Assembly: GCF_000284255.1 (NCBI RefSeq)
Contig: NC_017075.1
Coordinates: forward strand, 2,046,001 to 2,110,000
DNA from: Rubrivivax gelatinosus IL144
Lineage (GTDB): Bacteria; Pseudomonadota; Gammaproteobacteria; Burkholderiales; Burkholderiaceae_C
DNA: 64,000 bases
Direction of reading: 5' to 3'
Notes under the pieces: generated by a model
Databases searched by the model: none
The model's input: the letters and a program-made list of their open reading frames with translations, nothing else
What the model was told of the DNA's origin: nothing
Translations under genes and position numbers: made by a program
Shown here: piece after piece, positions 16,234 to 25,747 of the stretch
How the letters are laid out: the number at the start of each line of letters is the position of its first letter
Numbering within the stretch: the first letter of the stretch is position 1

Positions 16234-16640
16234 GCTTCCGTCAGATCAGCGACATCGCCGGCTCGGCGATGGCGGCGCAGACCGTGCGCCTGAACACCAT
16301 CGCCAGCAACCTGGCCAACGCCCAGTCGGCCGCCGGCAGCGAGGCCGAGGCCTACCACGCCCGCAAACCGGTCTTCGCGGCGGTCGCCCACGGCGGCGAC
16401 GGCGGCCAGCGTGTGCAGGTGCTCGACGTCGTCAAGAGCACCGAGCCGCTGCGCAAGGTGCACGAACCCGACAACCCGCTCGCCGACGAGGAAGGCATGG
16501 TCTATTACCCGAACGTCAGCCCGGTCGCCGAGATGACCGACATGATGGCCGCCTCGCGCGCCTTCGAGACCAACGTCGAAGTCATGACGCGCGTGCGCGG
16601 CATGCAGCAGTCGCTGCTGCGCATGGGCAAGGAGGGCTGA
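16230..16640 (+). CDS. flgC: Proximal rod protein FlgC
   Basis: 136 residues from a GTG that overlaps the flgB stop. Rod motif NTIASNLANAQSAAGSEAEA near the N-terminus and the C-terminal FlgC signature ..MTDMMAASRAFETNVEVM. The coding frame is open much further upstream, but only this start gives a FlgC-like N-terminus. It is followed by flgD after 4 bp. Confidence 0.93.
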   Translation: MSFRQISDIAGSAMAAQTVRLNTIASNLANAQSAAGSEAEAYHARKPVFAAVAHGGDGGQRVQVLDVVKSTEPLRKVHEPDNPLADEEGMVYYPNVSPVAEMTDMMAASRAFETNVEVMTRVRGMQQSLLRMGKEG

Positions 16641-16644
16641 CGCG

Positions 16645-17313
16645 ATGGCCGGCCTCTACACCGACGCCGCGGCCACCGCCACCAAGGCGGGCTCCGGCTC
16701 CACCGTCGCCGCCAACGGCAGCACCTCGGACATGTTCACCTCGCTGCTGGTGGCCCAGATCCGCAACCAGAACCCGCTGGAGCCGACCGACGCCAGCCAG
16801 TTCGTCACCCAGCTCACCCAGCTCAGCCAGATGGAGTCGCTGCAGACCCTGGCCACGCAGGGGAGCGCCACCGCCGGGCTGATCACCGGGCTGCAGGCGC
16901 TGGGCTTCGGCGGCATGGTCGGCCACGAGCTCGGCGTCACCACCGACAAGCTGGTGCTCGACGGCCAGCACGGCGTCGCCGGCCGCTTCGAGCTCGCCGA
17001 GCCCAGCAGCACGACGAAGCTGCAGCTGACCTCGGCCAGCGGCAAGACCTACACCGTCGACCTGGGCAGCCAGCCCGCCGGCGAGGTCGCGTTCGAGCTC
17101 GACCCCGCGAAGACCGGCGTGCCCGCCGGCAGCTACACGATCGCCGTCGCCACCAGCGGCGGCGAGAAGCCCGCCATCGAGGTGACGGGCAAGCTGAACT
17201 CGGTTCGCCTCTCGGCCGCCGGCACGCTGGTGCTCGACGTCCAGGGCGTGGGCCAGACCGATCCCGACGCCGTCACGACCTTCTCCGGCCGCAGCGCCGC
17301 CACCGCCATCTGA
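16645..17313 (+). CDS. flgD: Hook scaffold protein FlgD
   Basis: 222 residues. FlgD caps the growing hook and is then discarded. The conserved N-terminal block MFTSLLVAQIRNQNPLEP..FVTQL is intact, followed by an Ig-like C-terminal domain. Thr/Ser-rich N-terminal 30 residues serve as the export signal. Position between flgC and flgE is canonical. Confidence 0.93.
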   Translation: MAGLYTDAAATATKAGSGSTVAANGSTSDMFTSLLVAQIRNQNPLEPTDASQFVTQLTQLSQMESLQTLATQGSATAGLITGLQALGFGGMVGHELGVTTDKLVLDGQHGVAGRFELAEPSSTTKLQLTSASGKTYTVDLGSQPAGEVAFELDPAKTGVPAGSYTIAVATSGGEKPAIEVTGKLNSVRLSAAGTLVLDVQGVGQTDPDAVTTFSGRSAATAI

Positions 17314-17330
17314 CCTTCCAGGAGACCGCC

Positions 17331-18515
17331 ATGAGCTTCTCGATCGCCCTGTCCGGCATCGCCGCCGTCACCTCCGGCCTCGACGTCATCAGCAACAACA
17401 TCGCCAACGCCGGCACGCTGGGCTACAAGTCCGGCCGCGCCAACTACAGCTCGGTCTACGCCGGCGGCGAAGCCGTCGGCGCCGAGCTCGGCTCGATCAC
17501 CCAGAGCATCACCGACGGCGGCAACACCACCGCCACCGGCGGCGCGATGGACGTCGCGCTGTCCGGCCGCGGCTTCTTCACCTCCAAGGACTCCGCCGGC
17601 CAGACGGTGTTCACCCGCGTCGGCATGTTCACCGTCGACAAGACCGGCTACGTGCTCGACGCCAACGGCCGCCGTGCCCAGGGTTATGCCGCGACCAACG
17701 GCGGCGCGCTCGGCGCCATTGGTGACATCTTGGTGCCCAACGGCCAGATCGCCGCAGCCGCCACGACCAAGGTCAGCTACGTCGGCAACATGTCCTCGGA
17801 CTGGACCGCGCCGGCGGTGACGCCGTTCGACCCGACCGACTCGCTGAGCTTCAACGGCTCCAACGTGACGCTGGTGCACGACTCGCTGGGCGCGCAGCAC
17901 ACGCTGACCCAGTACTTCGTCAAGGGCACGGGCTCGACGGTGAACGTGCACTACACGCTCGACGGCGCGGTCGTCGGCGGCACCCAGACGCTCAGCTTCG
18001 GCACTGTCGGCGAGCTGCTGACGCCGGCCGCGCCGGTGGCGCTGACGCTGGGCACGCCGACCGGCGCGCAGCCGCTGGCGGTGACCGTCGACTACGCCGG
18101 CTGCTCGCGTTCGGCCGGCGACGCGACGACGACCAAGAACGAGGCCGACGGCTACGCCTCGGGCACGCTGGTCGGCACCTCGATCGACGCCAAGGGCCAG
18201 GTCATCGCCAAGTACAGCAACGGCAAGTCGCAGACCGTCGCCACGCTGGCCATCGCCACGCTGCCCAACGAGCAGGCGCTGACCGCCGTCGGCGACACCA
18301 GCTGGGTCGCCAACGACGCCACCGGCGCGCCGCTGTACTTCGCCGCCGGCCAGGGCATGGCCGGCACGCTGAGCACCGGCCGCGTCGAGGCGTCCAACGT
18401 CGACATGACCAGCGAGCTCGTCTCGCTGATGTCCTCGCAGCGCAACTACCAGGCCAACAGCAAGGTCCTCTCGGCCGAGAACGAGATGATGCAAGCGCTG
18501 ATGCAGGCGCTCTGA
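17331..18515 (+). CDS. flgE: Flagellar hook protein FlgE
   Basis: 394 residues, the usual length. Builds the flexible hook. N-terminal motif VISNNIANAGTLGYKSGRAN and C-terminal ..ASNVDMTSELVSLMSSQRNY are conserved D0 elements; the middle carries the variable D1/D2 domains. CAGGAG precedes the ATG. The segment CSRSAGDATTTKN near residue 262 is a small insertion-like stretch in the variable region. Confidence 0.94.
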   Translation: MSFSIALSGIAAVTSGLDVISNNIANAGTLGYKSGRANYSSVYAGGEAVGAELGSITQSITDGGNTTATGGAMDVALSGRGFFTSKDSAGQTVFTRVGMFTVDKTGYVLDANGRRAQGYAATNGGALGAIGDILVPNGQIAAAATTKVSYVGNMSSDWTAPAVTPFDPTDSLSFNGSNVTLVHDSLGAQHTLTQYFVKGTGSTVNVHYTLDGAVVGGTQTLSFGTVGELLTPAAPVALTLGTPTGAQPLAVTVDYAGCSRSAGDATTTKNEADGYASGTLVGTSIDAKGQVIAKYSNGKSQTVATLAIATLPNEQALTAVGDTSWVANDATGAPLYFAAGQGMAGTLSTGRVEASNVDMTSELVSLMSSQRNYQANSKVLSAENEMMQALMQAL

Positions 18516-18534
18516 CGGCGGCGGACACGACGTC

Positions 18535-19257
18535 ATGGACGCCTTGATCTACACGCTGATGAGCGGCGCCGAACGTGCGCTGCGCTCGCAGCAGATCCAC
18601 GCCAACAACCTGGCCAACGCCGGCACCGACGGCTTCCGTGCCGACCTCGAGGCCGCCGACGCGCGTGCCGTGCAGGGCTTCGGCTACGACGCGCGCCACG
18701 TCACCGAACTCACCGACACCGTCGTCTCGACGCGTTCCGGCCCGCTGCGCGAGACCGGGCGCGAGCTCGACGTCGCGGTGCAGGGCGGCTACCTCGCGCT
18801 GCGCCTGGGCGACGGCGAGGCCTACACGCGCGCCGGCGCGCTGCAGCCCGCCGCCGACGGCACGCTGCAGATCAACGGCCGCGACGTGCTCGGCGAGGGC
18901 GGGCCGATCGTGCTGCCGCCGTACGAGCGCGTGGCCATCGGCAGCGACGGCAGCGTCATGGTGCAGGCCGCCGGCGAGACGGCGATGCAGGTCGTCGACC
19001 GGCTCAAGCTCGTCGCCCCCGAGGCCGCGACGCTGACCAAGAACGCCGACGGCCTGCTCGTCGCCCGCGACGGCCGCCCGTTCGAGACCTCCGACGCCGC
19101 CAGCGTGCGCGCCGGCCACCTGGAGGGCAGCAACGTCTCGGCGGTCGAGGAGATGGTGGCCACGCTGTCGCTGAACCGCGACTTCGAGATCCAGATGAAG
19201 TTCTACAAGGCCGCCGACGACATGGTGCAGGCCGGCAACCGCCTCGTGCGCGAGTGA
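18535..19257 (+). CDS. flgF: Rod protein FlgF
   Basis: 240 residues. Proximal-rod FlgF with N-terminal QIHANNLANAGTDGFRADLE and C-terminal ..GSNVSAVEEMVATLSLNRDF. The central block ..GGYLALRLGDGEAYTRAGAL is shared with FlgG. Separated by 19 bp from both flgE and flgG. Confidence 0.93.
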   Translation: MDALIYTLMSGAERALRSQQIHANNLANAGTDGFRADLEAADARAVQGFGYDARHVTELTDTVVSTRSGPLRETGRELDVAVQGGYLALRLGDGEAYTRAGALQPAADGTLQINGRDVLGEGGPIVLPPYERVAIGSDGSVMVQAAGETAMQVVDRLKLVAPEAATLTKNADGLLVARDGRPFETSDAASVRAGHLEGSNVSAVEEMVATLSLNRDFEIQMKFYKAADDMVQAGNRLVRE

Positions 19258-19276
19258 CCCCAGAAAGGATGACCCG

Positions 19277-20065
19277 ATGAATCCCGCGATGTGGATCAGC
19301 AAGACCGGCGTGCAGGCGCAGGACGCCAAGCTGCAGGCGATCGCCAACAACCTCGCCAACGTCAACACCGTCGGCTACAAGCGCGACCGGGTGATGTTCG
19401 AGGACCTGTTCTACCAGGTCGAGCAGACCCCGGGCGCGCAGCGCGCCGACGGCACGACCTCGCCGACCGGCACGATGCTGGGCAACGGCACGCGGCTGCT
19501 GGGCACGCAGAAGGTGTTCACCACCGGCAACCTGCAGAACACCGGCCAGTCGCTGGACGTGGCCATCGTCGGCGGCGGTTTCCTGCAGGTCGCGCAGGCC
19601 AACGGCGACACCGCCTACACGCGCGCCGGCCAGCTGCAGGTCAACGCCGACGGCCGTCTGGTGACGATGCAGGGCCTCTCGATCGTGCCCGAGATCAACG
19701 TGCCCAACGGCTCGAAGGAGATCACGATCAGCGAGAGCGGCGTCGTCAGCGCCATCGTGCCGGGCGCCACCGCGCCCAGCGAGCTGGGCCAGCTGCAGAT
19801 CGCCGGCTTCGTCAACCCGGCCGGGCTGCGTCCGACCGGCGAGAACCTGTTCGTCGAGACCGCCGCCAGCGGCACGCCGGCCGTCGGCAACCCCGGCAGC
19901 GACGGCCTGGGCAAGCTCAAGCAGGGCTCGCTGGAGGCGTCCAACGTCCAGGTCGTCGAGGAGATGGTCGAGATGATCGCCGCGCAGCGCAGCTACGAGA
20001 TGAACACCAAGGTGCTCTCGGCCGCCGACAACATGCTGCAGACGCTGGCGCAGGCCGCACGATGA
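19277..20065 (+). CDS. flgG: Distal rod protein FlgG
   Basis: 262 residues, standard for FlgG. N-terminal [20 protein letters not shown] includes the FlgG-specific rod segment (..FEDLFYQ) that distinguishes it from hook FlgE. C-terminal ..[19 protein letters not shown] is conserved. AAAGGATG before the ATG serves as ribosome-binding site. Stop overlaps the flgH start. Confidence 0.96.
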   Translation: MNPAMWISKTGVQAQDAKLQAIANNLANVNTVGYKRDRVMFEDLFYQVEQTPGAQRADGTTSPTGTMLGNGTRLLGTQKVFTTGNLQNTGQSLDVAIVGGGFLQVAQANGDTAYTRAGQLQVNADGRLVTMQGLSIVPEINVPNGSKEITISESGVVSAIVPGATAPSELGQLQIAGFVNPAGLRPTGENLFVETAASGTPAVGNPGSDGLGKLKQGSLEASNVQVVEEMVEMIAAQRSYEMNTKVLSAADNMLQTLAQAAR

Positions 20066-20715
20066 GAGCCGCCGCCGTCGCCCTCGCCGCGGCCGTGCTG
20101 TCGGGCTGCGCCGCGGTCTCGCCGCCGCAGGCGCCGCTGGTGCCGGCCGGCGACCCGATGCCCGCGCCGGTGCGCGCGCGCGGCCAGGCCGGCGGCGTGT
20201 TCGTCGCCGACTCCGCCTGGACGCTGCACAGCGACACGCGCGCCTTCCGCGTCGGCGACGTGCTGACCGTGGGCCTGGACGAGACGACCCAGGCCAGCAA
20301 GACCGCCGGCACCCAGTACGGCAAGGAAAGCAGCACGACGGTCTCGCCGCTGGTCGTCGGCGGCAAGTCGCAGAAGACCGGCGTCGAGTTCGGCGCCGAC
20401 CGTTCGTTCAAGGGCAACGCCACCAGCACCCAGCAGAACGCGCTGACCGGCTCGATCACCGTCGTCGTGCTCGAGGTGCTGCCCAACGGGCTGCTGCGCA
20501 TCTCGGGCGAGAAGTCGCTGTACCTGAACCAGGGCGAGGAGTTCGTGCGCCTGGCCGGCTACGTGCGCGCCGGCGACATCGACACCGACAACCGCGTGTC
20601 CTCGCAGCGCGTGGCCAACGCGCGCATCGTCTATTCCGGGCGCGGCACGCTCGCCGACGCCAACAGCGCCGGCTGGCTGACGCGCTTCTTCAACAGCCCC
20701 TGGATGCCGTTCTGA
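20062..20715 (+). CDS. flgH: L-ring lipoprotein FlgH
   Basis: 217 residues. Signal peptide with lipobox LSGC (Cys about residue 16) directs it to the outer membrane, where it forms the L ring around the rod. Family motifs: [19 protein letters not shown] and the C-terminal ..[20 protein letters not shown]. Overlaps flgG by ATGA and is followed by flgI after 2 bp. Confidence 0.95.
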   Translation: MRAAAVALAAAVLSGCAAVSPPQAPLVPAGDPMPAPVRARGQAGGVFVADSAWTLHSDTRAFRVGDVLTVGLDETTQASKTAGTQYGKESSTTVSPLVVGGKSQKTGVEFGADRSFKGNATSTQQNALTGSITVVVLEVLPNGLLRISGEKSLYLNQGEEFVRLAGYVRAGDIDTDNRVSSQRVANARIVYSGRGTLADANSAGWLTRFFNSPWMPF

Positions 20716-20717
20716 CC

Positions 20718-21857
20718 ATGACCCTCCGCGCCCGATCCGCCGCCTGGCTGCTGGCCCTGGCCGCCACCGTCGCCGCCGCCGCGCCCGCGCGCACGCCGCC
20801 GCAGGAGGCGCCGACGCGGCCGCTGCGCAGCCTGGTGCACGTCGAAGGCGTGCGCGAGAACCAGCTCGTCGGCTACGGCATCGTCGTCGGCCTCAACGGC
20901 TCGGGCGACAGCACCCAGGTCAAGGCCGCCGGCCAGTCGGTCAGCAACCTGCTCAAGCAGTTCGGCGTCAAGCTGCCCGAACGCACCGAGAGCAAGTCCA
21001 AGAACGTCGCGACGGTGATGGTCAGCGCCGTGTTCCCGCCGGGCTACCGCAAGGGCCAGCAGATCGACATCACCGTGTCCTCGCTGGGCGACGCGAAGAG
21101 CCTGCGCGGCGGCACGCTGCTGCTGACGCCGCTGCGTGCGGCCGACGGCGAGGTCTACGCGCTGGCCCAGGGCAACGTCGTCGTCGGCGGCGTCAGCGCT
21201 GCCGGCGCCAGCGGCTCCAGCGTCACGATCAACACGCCGACCTCCGGGCGCGTGCCCAACGGCGCCACCGTCGAACGCGAGATCGAGACCGATTTCGACG
21301 CCGGCGGCGCCGTGCGGCTGAGCCTGAAGCGGCCCAACTTCGAGACCGCGACGGCGGTCGTCGAGGCCATCAACCGCCGCTGGGCCGGCGCCGCGACGAC
21401 GCGCGACGGCACCACCGTCGAGGTCGCCGCGCCGCGGGACCCGACCGAACGCGTGGCCTTCGTCGCCGCGCTCGGCCGCCTGCCGATCGCCACCGGCGCC
21501 GAGGTGCCCAAGGTGGTCTTCAACTCGCGCACCGGCACCGTGGTCATCGCCGAAGGCGTGCGCGTGCGGCCGGCGGCGGTGTCGCACGGCGCGCTGCGCG
21601 TCGTCATCTCCGAGACGCCGCAGGTCAGCCAGCCGACGCCGTTCTCGCGCGGCGGCGAGACCGCCGTCGTGCCGCGCAGCGACGTCCAGGTCGACCAGCA
21701 GGGCGGCGGACGCATGTTCCGCTGGCCGGCGTCGACCAGCCTGCAGACCATCGTCGACGTCATCAACGCCACCGGCGCCACGCCCGACGACGTGATGGCC
21801 ATCCTGCAGGCGCTGGACGAAGCCGGCGCCATCGACGGCGAACTGGTCGTCATCTGA
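20718..21857 (+). CDS. flgI: P-ring protein FlgI
   Basis: 379 residues with a cleavable signal peptide (about 22 residues). FlgI forms the periplasmic P ring with help from FlgA. Signatures: [17 protein letters not shown] near the N-terminus and ..[17 protein letters not shown] near the C-terminus. Full length. Confidence 0.96.
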   Translation: MTLRARSAAWLLALAATVAAAAPARTPPQEAPTRPLRSLVHVEGVRENQLVGYGIVVGLNGSGDSTQVKAAGQSVSNLLKQFGVKLPERTESKSKNVATVMVSAVFPPGYRKGQQIDITVSSLGDAKSLRGGTLLLTPLRAADGEVYALAQGNVVVGGVSAAGASGSSVTINTPTSGRVPNGATVEREIETDFDAGGAVRLSLKRPNFETATAVVEAINRRWAGAATTRDGTTVEVAAPRDPTERVAFVAALGRLPIATGAEVPKVVFNSRTGTVVIAEGVRVRPAAVSHGALRVVISETPQVSQPTPFSRGGETAVVPRSDVQVDQQGGGRMFRWPASTSLQTIVDVINATGATPDDVMAILQALDEAGAIDGELVVI

Positions 21858-21871
21858 AGAAGGAGCCGACG

Positions 21872-22264
21872 ATGGACGCGATCGACCCGCTGCGCCGCAG
21901 CCTGGCCGCCGAGCTGCCCGAGGCGGCGCCGGCCCCGGCGATCGACGCCGCGACCCGCGCCCGCGCCGAGAAGGCGGCGGTGCAGTTCGAGGGTTACATG
22001 ATCGGGCAGATGCTCAAGCAGGCGCGCAGCGGCCTGCGCGAGCTGAACGACGACGAGAGCCGCAGCCGCATCCACGACGACATGCAGGACATCGCCGACC
22101 GCGCCGTCGCCGATGCGATGGCCGGCAGCCGTGCCTTCGGCATCGCCGACGCGCTGCTGCGCCAGGTGCTGCCGCCCGAGCCGCTTAAGCCGCAGGCTCC
22201 GGCCGTCGCCCAACCTGCAGGACAGGGCCATCCGGCCCGACCCGCCAACCAAGACCCCCGATGA
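21872..22264 (+). CDS. flgJ: Rod-cap protein FlgJ, N-terminal domain only
   Basis: 130 residues. Contains the rod-binding domain (KAAVQFEGYMIGQMLKQARS, about residues 33-52) that scaffolds rod assembly, but stops where the muramidase domain would begin; that enzyme is encoded separately at 14446-15159. Such single-domain FlgJ is known in several lineages. The C-terminal tail is Pro/Gln-rich. Overlaps flgK by ATGA. Confidence 0.9.
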   Translation: MDAIDPLRRSLAAELPEAAPAPAIDAATRARAEKAAVQFEGYMIGQMLKQARSGLRELNDDESRSRIHDDMQDIADRAVADAMAGSRAFGIADALLRQVLPPEPLKPQAPAVAQPAGQGHPARPANQDPR

Positions 22265-23622
22265 GCCTCATCAGCATCGCCCTGTCGGGCACCCAGGCGA
22301 CGCAGATCGCGATGGCCACCGTCGGCCAGAACGTCGCCAACTCGATGACCGACGGCTACACCCGCCAGGGCACGCTGCTGGTCGCGCTGGGCACGACGCG
22401 TGTCGGCGTCTCGGCGGGCGACGGCGTGCAGGTCGGCTCGCTGCAGCGTTTCAGCGACGGCTACAAGAACCTGCAGCTCTGGCAGGCGGCCTCCGAACTC
22501 GGCCGGCGCGAGTCGGCGCAGCCCTACCTGACCCAGCTCGAGCGCGTGATGGGCGACGAGGCGGGCGGCATCGGCGGCGGCATCGACGAACTCTTCGCCG
22601 CCTTCAACGCCGCCAGCGTCGAGCCGACCTCGACGCCGCTGCGCCAGCAGGTGCTGAGCGCCGCCGACGGGCTGTCGCAGCGCTTCGTCAACCTGCAGCA
22701 GATGCTGGCCAACCAGCGTTCGGCGATCGAGCAGCAGCGCGGCACGCTGACCTCGCAGGTCACGACGCTGGCCGGCGGCATCGCGACGCTGAACAAGCAG
22801 ATCGCCGCGGCCCAGGCCTCGGGCAGCAACGCCTCGGCGCTGCTCGACGAGCGCGACCGCAAGATCGACTCGCTGTCCTCGCTGGTCGCGGTGCAGGTCG
22901 TGCCGCAGTCCGACGGCAGCAGCAGCGTCTCGCTGCGCAACGGCATGCCGCTGGTCGTCGGCGGGCGCGCCGCGGCGGTGGCGATGGACCACGGCACGCC
23001 GCCGGCGGTGACGCTGTCTTTCGCCAACCAGGACTACACGGTCGGCGACGACGTGCTCGGCGGCCAGCTCGCCGGGCTCGGCGAGTACGTCGGCAAGGTC
23101 TTGAAGCCGATGTCCGACAGCGTCGCCTCGCTGGCCTCGCAGATCGCCTCGGCGGTGAACACGACGCTGGCCACCGGTTTCGACCTGTCGGGCAACCCCG
23201 GCCAGCCGCTGTTCCAGTTCGATGCCGGCACCGGCCGCATCGCCGTCAACGGCACGCTGACCGCCGACCAGCTGGCGTTCTCGTCGGACGCCGCCAAGCC
23301 CGGCAACAGCGACGTGCTGCAGACGCTGATCGGCCTGCCCAACCAGAGCGTCTCGCTGCCGCTGCTGGGCTCGGTGCAGCTGCGCGACGCCTGCTCGCAG
23401 CTGCTCGGCGACCTCGGCAGCCGCAGCGCGCAGAACAAGGCCGCGCTGACGACGGCCGAGACGGTGCGCGACCAGGCCGAGCAGAACTGGAAGTCGACCA
23501 GCGGCGTCAACCGCGACGAGGAGGCGGCCAACCTGCTGCAGTACCAGCAGATGTACCAGGCCAACCTGAAGGTGATCGCGGTGGCCGGCGAGCTGTTCGA
23601 CGCCGCGCTGCAGATGTTCTGA
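22261..23622 (+). CDS. flgK: Hook-filament junction protein FlgK (HAP1)
   Basis: 453 residues. N-terminal SIALSGTQATQIAMATVGQN..SMTDGYTRQG and C-terminal ..GVNRDEEAANLLQYQQMYQA are the conserved HAP1 ends. It joins hook to filament with FlgL. Slightly shorter than many FlgKs because the central variable domain is small, which is common in lateral systems. Confidence 0.93.
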   Translation: MSLISIALSGTQATQIAMATVGQNVANSMTDGYTRQGTLLVALGTTRVGVSAGDGVQVGSLQRFSDGYKNLQLWQAASELGRRESAQPYLTQLERVMGDEAGGIGGGIDELFAAFNAASVEPTSTPLRQQVLSAADGLSQRFVNLQQMLANQRSAIEQQRGTLTSQVTTLAGGIATLNKQIAAAQASGSNASALLDERDRKIDSLSSLVAVQVVPQSDGSSSVSLRNGMPLVVGGRAAAVAMDHGTPPAVTLSFANQDYTVGDDVLGGQLAGLGEYVGKVLKPMSDSVASLASQIASAVNTTLATGFDLSGNPGQPLFQFDAGTGRIAVNGTLTADQLAFSSDAAKPGNSDVLQTLIGLPNQSVSLPLLGSVQLRDACSQLLGDLGSRSAQNKAALTTAETVRDQAEQNWKSTSGVNRDEEAANLLQYQQMYQANLKVIAVAGELFDAALQMF

Positions 23623-23639
23623 CGGACGCGGAGACGACG

Positions 23640-24548
23640 ATGCGCATTGCCAGCAACCAGTTCCACGGCACGATGACACGCGCGCTGCAGCAGGCCGATT
23701 CCCAGGTCGGGTCGCTGCTGGAGCGCATCGCCACCGGCGAGCGCCTGGCCGTGCCCTCCGACGACCCGGTGGCCGCGGTGCGGTTGTCGCGCCTGTCGCG
23801 CGAGCAGTCGGCGATCAAGCAGTACCAGGACAACATCGGCGCGCTGCGTTCGCGGCTGCAGCAGAACGAGGCGCTGCTGGGCTCGCTGAACTCCGACCTG
23901 CTCGACGCGCGCGACCAGCTCGTCTGGGCCGCCGACGGCGCCAACACGCCCGACGACATCCAGGCGATGAGCAGCACGCTCACCTCGCTGCGCGACAGCC
24001 TGCTCTACACCGCCAACAGCCGTGACCAGGAAGGGCGCTACATGTTCTCCGGCACGCTGAGCACCACCGCGCCGATCGCCTACGACGCCTCGCAGCCGGC
24101 CGGCAGCCGCTACAGCTGGGCCGGCAACGGCGAGACGCAATGGGTCGTGGTCGGCAACGGCGTGCGCCAGCCGGCCAACGTCTCGCTGACGACGATGGCC
24201 GGCCTGCTGAACAAGCTCGACCTCGCCGCCGCCACCGCCGACACCGGGCCGGACGTCAGCGCGCCCGCGGTGCGCGCGGTGTTCGCCGGCGCGCTGGACG
24301 GCATCGACGTCGAACTCGGCAAGGTCAGCGGCCTGATCGCCCGCCAGGGCGGGGCGATGAACCTGCTGCAGACGCTGGGCGACAACCATGCCGACGTCAG
24401 CCTCGCCAACGAGGAGGCGAAGACCGAGTACGGCGCGCTGGACTATGCCGACGCCGCCGTCCGCCTGGACGGCTACAAGAGCGCGCTCGAAGCGACGCAG
24501 AAGTCCTATGCCAAGGTGGCGGGGCTGTCGCTCTTCGACGTGATCTGA
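23640..24548 (+). CDS. flgL: Hook-filament junction protein FlgL (HAP3)
   Basis: 302 residues, typical length. Flagellin-like N-terminus (MRIASNQFHGTMTRALQQAD..ERLAVPSDDPVAAVRLSRL) and C-terminus (..YADAAVRLDGYKSALEATQK). It is related to flagellin but has the FlgL-specific SDDPVAAVR block and follows flgK, so it is not the missing flagellin. Confidence 0.93.
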   Translation: MRIASNQFHGTMTRALQQADSQVGSLLERIATGERLAVPSDDPVAAVRLSRLSREQSAIKQYQDNIGALRSRLQQNEALLGSLNSDLLDARDQLVWAADGANTPDDIQAMSSTLTSLRDSLLYTANSRDQEGRYMFSGTLSTTAPIAYDASQPAGSRYSWAGNGETQWVVVGNGVRQPANVSLTTMAGLLNKLDLAAATADTGPDVSAPAVRAVFAGALDGIDVELGKVSGLIARQGGAMNLLQTLGDNHADVSLANEEAKTEYGALDYADAAVRLDGYKSALEATQKSYAKVAGLSLFDVI

Positions 24549-24567
24549 ACGCGGGAGCGACGCGCAG

Positions 24568-25623
24568 GTGCAGGTCCAGAACACGATCCCCGGCGCCCAG
24601 CCGACGCGCGGCGCTCGCCGCGACGAGGCCGGTGCCGCCACGGCGGCGCGTGGCGCGGCGACGTCGGCCTCCGGCGACTCGACGCCGGCCGCAGCCCCGG
24701 CCGCCGCCGAACGCGAGGCCGCGCCGCTGCGCGCCGCGCGCCAGCGCGAGCAGGGCCTGTCCAACCGCACCGTCGCCGGCGCGCAGCGCACGCTGAACTA
24801 CCTCGACGAGCTGCAGCAGCGGCTGAAGGTGCTGCAGGAGCGGTTGTCCCGGCGGGGCGCCGACGGCGCCTCCAAGGCCGCGACCGACGGCGCCCAGGAC
24901 GATCTGCAGGACGCGCTGGCCGCCGCCGCCGAGGCCTGGCAGGCGCGGCGCGACGAGACCTCGGGCTTTCTCGACGACGCGCTGCGTTTCGACGCCGACG
25001 GCCGTTCGCGCGTGCGCTTCCGCATGCGCGGCCTGAGCAGCGCCGCGCTGGACGGCGGGCGTGCCGAGACGCTGTCGTTCCAGACCCGCAGCGCGCGCCG
25101 CACGCTGAGCGTCGTGCTGCCCGAAGGCGGCGACGCCGAGAGCGCCGTGCGCCAGCTCGACCGCACGCTGGCACCGGCCGGCGTGCGCGCCTCGATGGAC
25201 GCCGGCGGCGAGCCGGTGTTCAGCGTCGCCGAAGAACAATGGGCCACGCTGCAGACCTCGCTGAGCGTCAGCGGCGGCGGCATCCGCTACCCGGCCGGCC
25301 AGTCGCAGCCGGTGCGGCTGCAGCGCCAGAAGGAGGCGCTGGACCCGGCGCAGTGGGGCGTCGCCGACAGCGAACAGGCGCGGCGCACGCTGCGCGAGGT
25401 CAGCCAGGCGCTGGAACGCGTGCAGCGTGTCGCCGAGTCGCTGCGCCGGCTGCTCGCCAGCGAAGCCTCGGCCACGGCGCAGGACGGCGACTGGGCCAGC
25501 CAGTTCGCCGGTGACCTGAACCTGGCGCTCAACAGCGCCAGCTACGAGACCTATGTCGCGATCGCACCGGCGCTGGGCGGCATCAGCCGCAGCCGGGTCG
25601 TCGAGCTGCTGAGCCTGGGCTGA
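24568..25623 (+). CDS. Unrecognised flagellar-locus protein (LafW position)
   Basis: 351 residues from a GTG 19 bp after flgL; last gene of the operon. No signal peptide or membrane helix. Residues 1-60 are Ala/Thr-rich and probably disordered, 60-130 form a coiled-coil (..YLDELQQRLKVLQERLSRRG), 150-240 have alternating beta pattern resembling a flagellin hook-IN-like fold (TLSVVLPEGG..GVRASMDAGGEPVFSV), and the end is helical. In E. coli Flag-2 a putative hook-associated gene (lafW) sits just after flgL; I link the two by position only. An exported structural or cap-like protein is a reasonable guess, not shown. Confidence 0.6.
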   Translation: MQVQNTIPGAQPTRGARRDEAGAATAARGAATSASGDSTPAAAPAAAEREAAPLRAARQREQGLSNRTVAGAQRTLNYLDELQQRLKVLQERLSRRGADGASKAATDGAQDDLQDALAAAAEAWQARRDETSGFLDDALRFDADGRSRVRFRMRGLSSAALDGGRAETLSFQTRSARRTLSVVLPEGGDAESAVRQLDRTLAPAGVRASMDAGGEPVFSVAEEQWATLQTSLSVSGGGIRYPAGQSQPVRLQRQKEALDPAQWGVADSEQARRTLREVSQALERVQRVAESLRRLLASEASATAQDGDWASQFAGDLNLALNSASYETYVAIAPALGGISRSRVVELLSLG

Positions 25624-25634
25624 GCTCTTTAATG

Positions 25635-25664
25635 CTCTGCAGTTATAAGCAGAGTCATTTTGTT
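25635..25664 (+). terminator. Intrinsic terminator after the flagellar operon
   Basis: Stem CTCTGC (25635-25640) pairs with GCAGAG (25649-25654), 8-nt loop, followed by the T-rich run TCATTTTGTTT. It lies 12 bp after the last flagellar gene and is locally A+T-rich, so it plausibly ends the long transcript. The stem is short. Confidence 0.6.
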
Positions 25665-25747
25665 TCGTTGTGCGCATGAACGGCTTGGGCGAGCATGCAC
25701 TCGACCCAAAACGAACACCGGCTCCACGAGCTGAGGACGACACGACG

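Noticed and set aside
23640..24548. FlgL considered as the missing flagellin
   Set aside because: It has the FlgL-type SDDPVAAVR block, follows flgK and has FlgL length.
25624..25747. Possible SAM- or SAH-type riboswitch before metY
   Set aside because: The leader is only about 120 bp, and the one clear hairpin in it fits a terminator of the upstream operon; no conserved riboswitch core could be seen.
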